Origin: CAZTDU01 sp050248795
Lineage (GTDB): Bacteria > Pseudomonadota > Gammaproteobacteria > Burkholderiales > SG8-39
Length of the DNA stretch: 64,000 nucleotides
Reading direction: 5' to 3'
NCBI GenBank assembly: GCA_050248795.1
Contig: JBFWRS010000005.1
Coordinates: forward strand, 1-64,000
Shown: positions 61,924 through 64,000 of the stretch, piece by piece
How the letters are laid out: every line of letters starts with the position of its first letter
Position numbering within the stretch: position 1 is the first letter of the stretch
The notes under the pieces: model-generated
Told to the model about the DNA's origin: nothing
Databases searched by the model: none
Seen by the model: the letters and a program-made list of their open reading frames with translations, nothing else
Program-made: the position numbers and the translations under genes

Positions 61924-63579
61924 TCAGCCTTCCACCAGTCTTCCCTGCTCCATGCGCAGCACGCGGTCGGCGGCGGCGAGGCTGGCGGGGCGGTGGGTGA
62001 TCAGCAGCACGGTGCGCCGGCGCAGCGTGTCGCGGCAGGCGGCGAGGAATTCGGCCTCGCCCTGCGGATCGAACATCGCGGTGGCTTCGTCCAGGATCAG
62101 GATCGGCGGGTCCTTCAAGAGCGCGCGCGCGAGCGCCAGGCGCTGCTGCTGGCCGCCGGAAAGCCGCACGCCGCGGTCCCCCACCGGCGTGTCGTAGCCC
62201 TGCGGCAGCGCGACGATGAAATCGTGCGCGCGCGCCGCCTGCGCCGCGGCGACGATCGCGGCCTGGTCGGGTTCGGGCCGGCCATAGGCGATGTTGTCGC
62301 GCACCGACGCGTTGAAGAGCAGCACGTGCTGCGGCACCACGCCGACCTGCCTGCGCAGGCTCGCGAGCGACACGCCGGCGATGTCGATGCCGTCGATCGT
62401 GATCTGCCCGGCAGCGGGATCGTGCAGGCGCATCAGCAGGTGCGCGAGCGTGCTTTTCCCTGCGCCGTTCGGGCCGACGATGGCGACGGTTTCGCCCGCC
62501 GAGATGCGCAGGCTCACGCCATCCAGCGCCGGCGCCCGGCCGGGGTAGCTGAAGCGCACGGCGTGGAACTCGATGTCGCCCTTCACCGCGGGCAAGGCGC
62601 GGCCGATGTGCGCGGCGGGCTCGGGCGGCTCGTCCATCGCCGCCTGCAGCCGCGCCAGCGCGCCGCGCGCGCCCTGCGTGCCGCCGTAGACGTCGGCCAG
62701 CCCCGCCACCGGCCGCGTGAGGAGCTGCGCGTAGAGCAGGAAGCTCACCAGCGCCGCCGGCGTCATGCGCCCGTCGACGATGTCGCCGCTCGCCAGCGCG
62801 AGCACCAGCACGATTCCCGCCGCGGCGATGAACTGCACCAGCGGGCCGAGCGCCGCGTCGATGCGCCGCTGCTCGCGCGAAAGCGTGAGGATGAGCGCGA
62901 TCTGCCCGCGGTAGCGCGCCGATTCCTGCGCCTCGCGCGTGTAGGTCTTGATCGCCGGCAGCATGCCGAGGTTTTCCTCGGCGATCGCCACCGCGCCCGC
63001 CTCCTCGTCCTGCAGCCGCATGGCGATCGGCCGCAGCCGGCGGCCTACGAGCTTCATCATCAGGTAAAAGAGCGGCACCAGCAGCGCGGCGAGGAGCGCG
63101 AGGTCCGGGCGGATGCGGAACATCAGCAGCACCGAGCCCGCCGCCGTGACCAGCAGCGGCACCAGCGCGGTCAGCGTGCCGCCGAGGAACGCGCCCAGCA
63201 CGTAGACGTCCGTCGTCAGCAGCGCGAGCGTGTCGCCGAGGCGCCGCCGGTGGTAGAACGCCAGCGGCAGCGCCTGCAGGTGGTCGTACAGCCGCACCTT
63301 CAGGTCGGCGACGATGCGGTCCGCCGCCGCGTCGAGCGCGTAGACATTGGCGAAGCGCACCAGCGCCTGCACGCCAAAGAGCGCCAGCAGCGCGGCGAGC
63401 ACCATGCGCACGTCCAGCCCCTGCGCCTCGCCGCCGCCCAGCAGCACGCCGGTCAGCACGCCGCCCGCCCAGGGAACCGCCAGCGCCGCCGCGCTCTCGA
63501 CGAGCATCAGCGCCACGCACAGCGCGAGCCTGCCGCGGTAGGGCGCGGCGAGGGCCAGCAGCGGGCGCAGCTCGGTCAT
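61924..63579 (-). CDS. MsbA-like ABC exporter, transmembrane/ATPase fusion
   Basis: 551 residues, the half-transporter layout: six helices in about residues 1-310, then the ATPase domain. Walker A is GPNGAGKST, Q-loop region is GVVPQHVLLF, signature is LSGGQQQRLALARAL, Walker B is ILILDEATAMFD and H-loop is ITHRP. It resembles MsbA/LipA-type exporters more than HlyB, since no C39-like domain is present. A role in exporting the RTX protein is therefore unlikely. The ATG at 63579 overlaps the upstream gene by 4 bases. Confidence 0.88.
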   Translation of the reverse strand: MTELRPLLALAAPYRGRLALCVALMLVESAAALAVPWAGGVLTGVLLGGGEAQGLDVRMVLAALLALFGVQALVRFANVYALDAAADRIVADLKVRLYDHLQALPLAFYHRRRLGDTLALLTTDVYVLGAFLGGTLTALVPLLVTAAGSVLLMFRIRPDLALLAALLVPLFYLMMKLVGRRLRPIAMRLQDEEAGAVAIAEENLGMLPAIKTYTREAQESARYRGQIALILTLSREQRRIDAALGPLVQFIAAAGIVLVLALASGDIVDGRMTPAALVSFLLYAQLLTRPVAGLADVYGGTQGARGALARLQAAMDEPPEPAAHIGRALPAVKGDIEFHAVRFSYPGRAPALDGVSLRISAGETVAIVGPNGAGKSTLAHLLMRLHDPAAGQITIDGIDIAGVSLASLRRQVGVVPQHVLLFNASVRDNIAYGRPEPDQAAIVAAAQAARAHDFIVALPQGYDTPVGDRGVRLSGGQQQRLALARALLKDPPILILDEATAMFDPQGEAEFLAACRDTLRRRTVLLITHRPASLAAADRVLRMEQGRLVEG

Positions 63580-64000
63580 TGCCCGCCGCCGATCCACGCG
63601 GAAAGCCGCGCGCGGCGCGCCGCGGCGTCGCGCAGCGCAGACCCCGGCCGGTCCAGCTCGCGCGCGCTTGCGCCGTAGCGGCGCACGAGGTCGCGCAATC
63701 GCACGGCGTAGAAGGGCAGCAGCCGCGGCGAGCGAGCGGATACGCCGTACAGCTGCGCGAGCTCGGCGCGCGGCACGAAGACGCGCCGCAGCACCATGCC
63801 GATGCGCGCCGCGGCGCCGCGCCCGGCGAGGCCGAGGAAGTTCGGCGAGGTCGCCACCTCGGCCGGCAAGCGCGGCGCATCGAGCATCTGCGCGAGCGCT
63901 TCGGCGACCAGGCCGGGCGCCAGCGCGTGCGCGCCGACGGCGGCAAGCGCGCGATCGGGCACCGGCGCGTCGAGCTGCTCGCGCGCGAGGCGCAGCGCCA
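63576..64000 (-). CDS. Uncharacterised protein, C-terminal part
   Basis: The frame is open to the right edge, so the N-terminus is outside the window; an internal GTG at 63962 is unlikely to be the start because the upstream reading is equally protein-like. The visible 140 residues are Ala/Arg/Leu-rich and include VFVPRAELAQLYGVSARSPRLLPFYAVRLRDLVRRYG. This recalls the end of the uncharacterised nucleotidyltransferase family (PF14907), but the match is weak. Translational overlap (ATGA) links it to the ABC exporter gene. The function is unknown. Confidence 0.5.
   Translation of the reverse strand, partial: ALRLAREQLDAPVPDRALAAVGAHALAPGLVAEALAQMLDAPRLPAEVATSPNFLGLAGRGAAARIGMVLRRVFVPRAELAQLYGVSARSPRLLPFYAVRLRDLVRRYGASARELDRPGSALRDAAARRARLSAWIGGGQ

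Noticed and set aside
61924..63579. Dedicated type I secretion ATPase for the RTX protein
   Set aside because: The domain order is MsbA-like with no C39 or CLD domain, no HlyD or TolC neighbour, and two unrelated genes in between.
60460..63678. Plus-strand open frame of 1072 codons opposite the lipoprotein and ABC exporter genes
   Set aside because: Low-complexity Arg/His/Gln-rich composition with no motif, while the minus strand has clear ABC exporter motifs and a lipobox. It is an antisense shadow.

Overview
This 64 kb window is a gene-dense, very GC-rich bacterial chromosome segment, most likely from a betaproteobacterium of the order Burkholderiales. The grounds are the queA-tgt-yajC-secD-secF order, an intercistronic tandem glycine riboswitch ahead of gcvT-gcvH-gcvP, a nudJ-mnmA pair, a Bug-type (tripartite tricarboxylate transporter) solute receptor, and the many CoA-transferase, amidohydrolase and MocR-type genes usual in that group. 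No rRNA, insertion sequence, phage or CRISPR array is seen. One tRNA gene, tRNA-Leu(CAA), is present.

Layout. 0-0.9 kb: the end of an FAD-dependent oxidoreductase. 0.8-5.8 kb: a three-gene YhiI/RbbA/YhhJ-type ABC exporter on the minus strand. 5.9-11.4 kb: tRNA-Leu, then tRNA queuosine synthesis (queA, tgt) and the Sec accessory complex (yajC, secD, secF). 11.4-18.6 kb: housekeeping genes, namely a VOC protein, a membrane-fused spermidine-synthase-like protein, purB, a GST, mnmA, nudJ and an aspC-like aminotransferase. 18.7-24.6 kb: corA, then the riboswitch-controlled glycine cleavage operon. 24.6-25.1 kb: a small TumE/TumA-like toxin-antitoxin pair, divergent from nadE (25.2-27.2 kb).

27.2-49.2 kb is a catabolic island of about 20 minus-strand genes in tightly overlapping operons. 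The upstream operon runs from 49.2 down to 40.5 kb. It encodes a HisC-like aminotransferase, an M20 carbamoylase, a hydantoinase/dihydropyrimidinase, an MmgE/PrpD protein, an LLM flavin monooxygenase, an ATZ/TRZ-type amidohydrolase and a Bug receptor. It lies just downstream of a MocR regulator gene and a striking AT-rich inverted repeat. The next operon runs from 40.4 down to 27.2 kb. It encodes an NMT1/ThiY-type ABC importer, a ThDP enzyme, a 2-oxoglutarate/Fe oxygenase, an acyl-CoA dehydrogenase, an enoyl-CoA hydratase resembling hydroxycinnamoyl-CoA hydratase-lyase, a CoA-transferase, an atypical SDR, an aminotransferase, an alpha/beta hydrolase and a flavodoxin-fold reductase. Together they look like uptake and ring opening of a nitrogen heterocycle or ureide, plus CoA-dependent breakdown of a side-chain acid. 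The true substrates are not known.

50.9-64 kb: a PhnD-like periplasmic-binding-fold protein without a signal peptide, then a giant (about 2246 residue) lipase-like protein with EF-hand and RTX calcium-binding repeats, paired with an exported 389-residue protein of unknown function whose gene is clearly less GC-rich than its surroundings. After these come a TMEM165/UPF0016 cation transporter, a lipoprotein, an MsbA-like ABC exporter and a partial unknown gene. The RTX/lipase pair, the toxin-antitoxin pair, the catabolic island with its operator, and a recurring near-leaderless promoter layout are the most interesting content.
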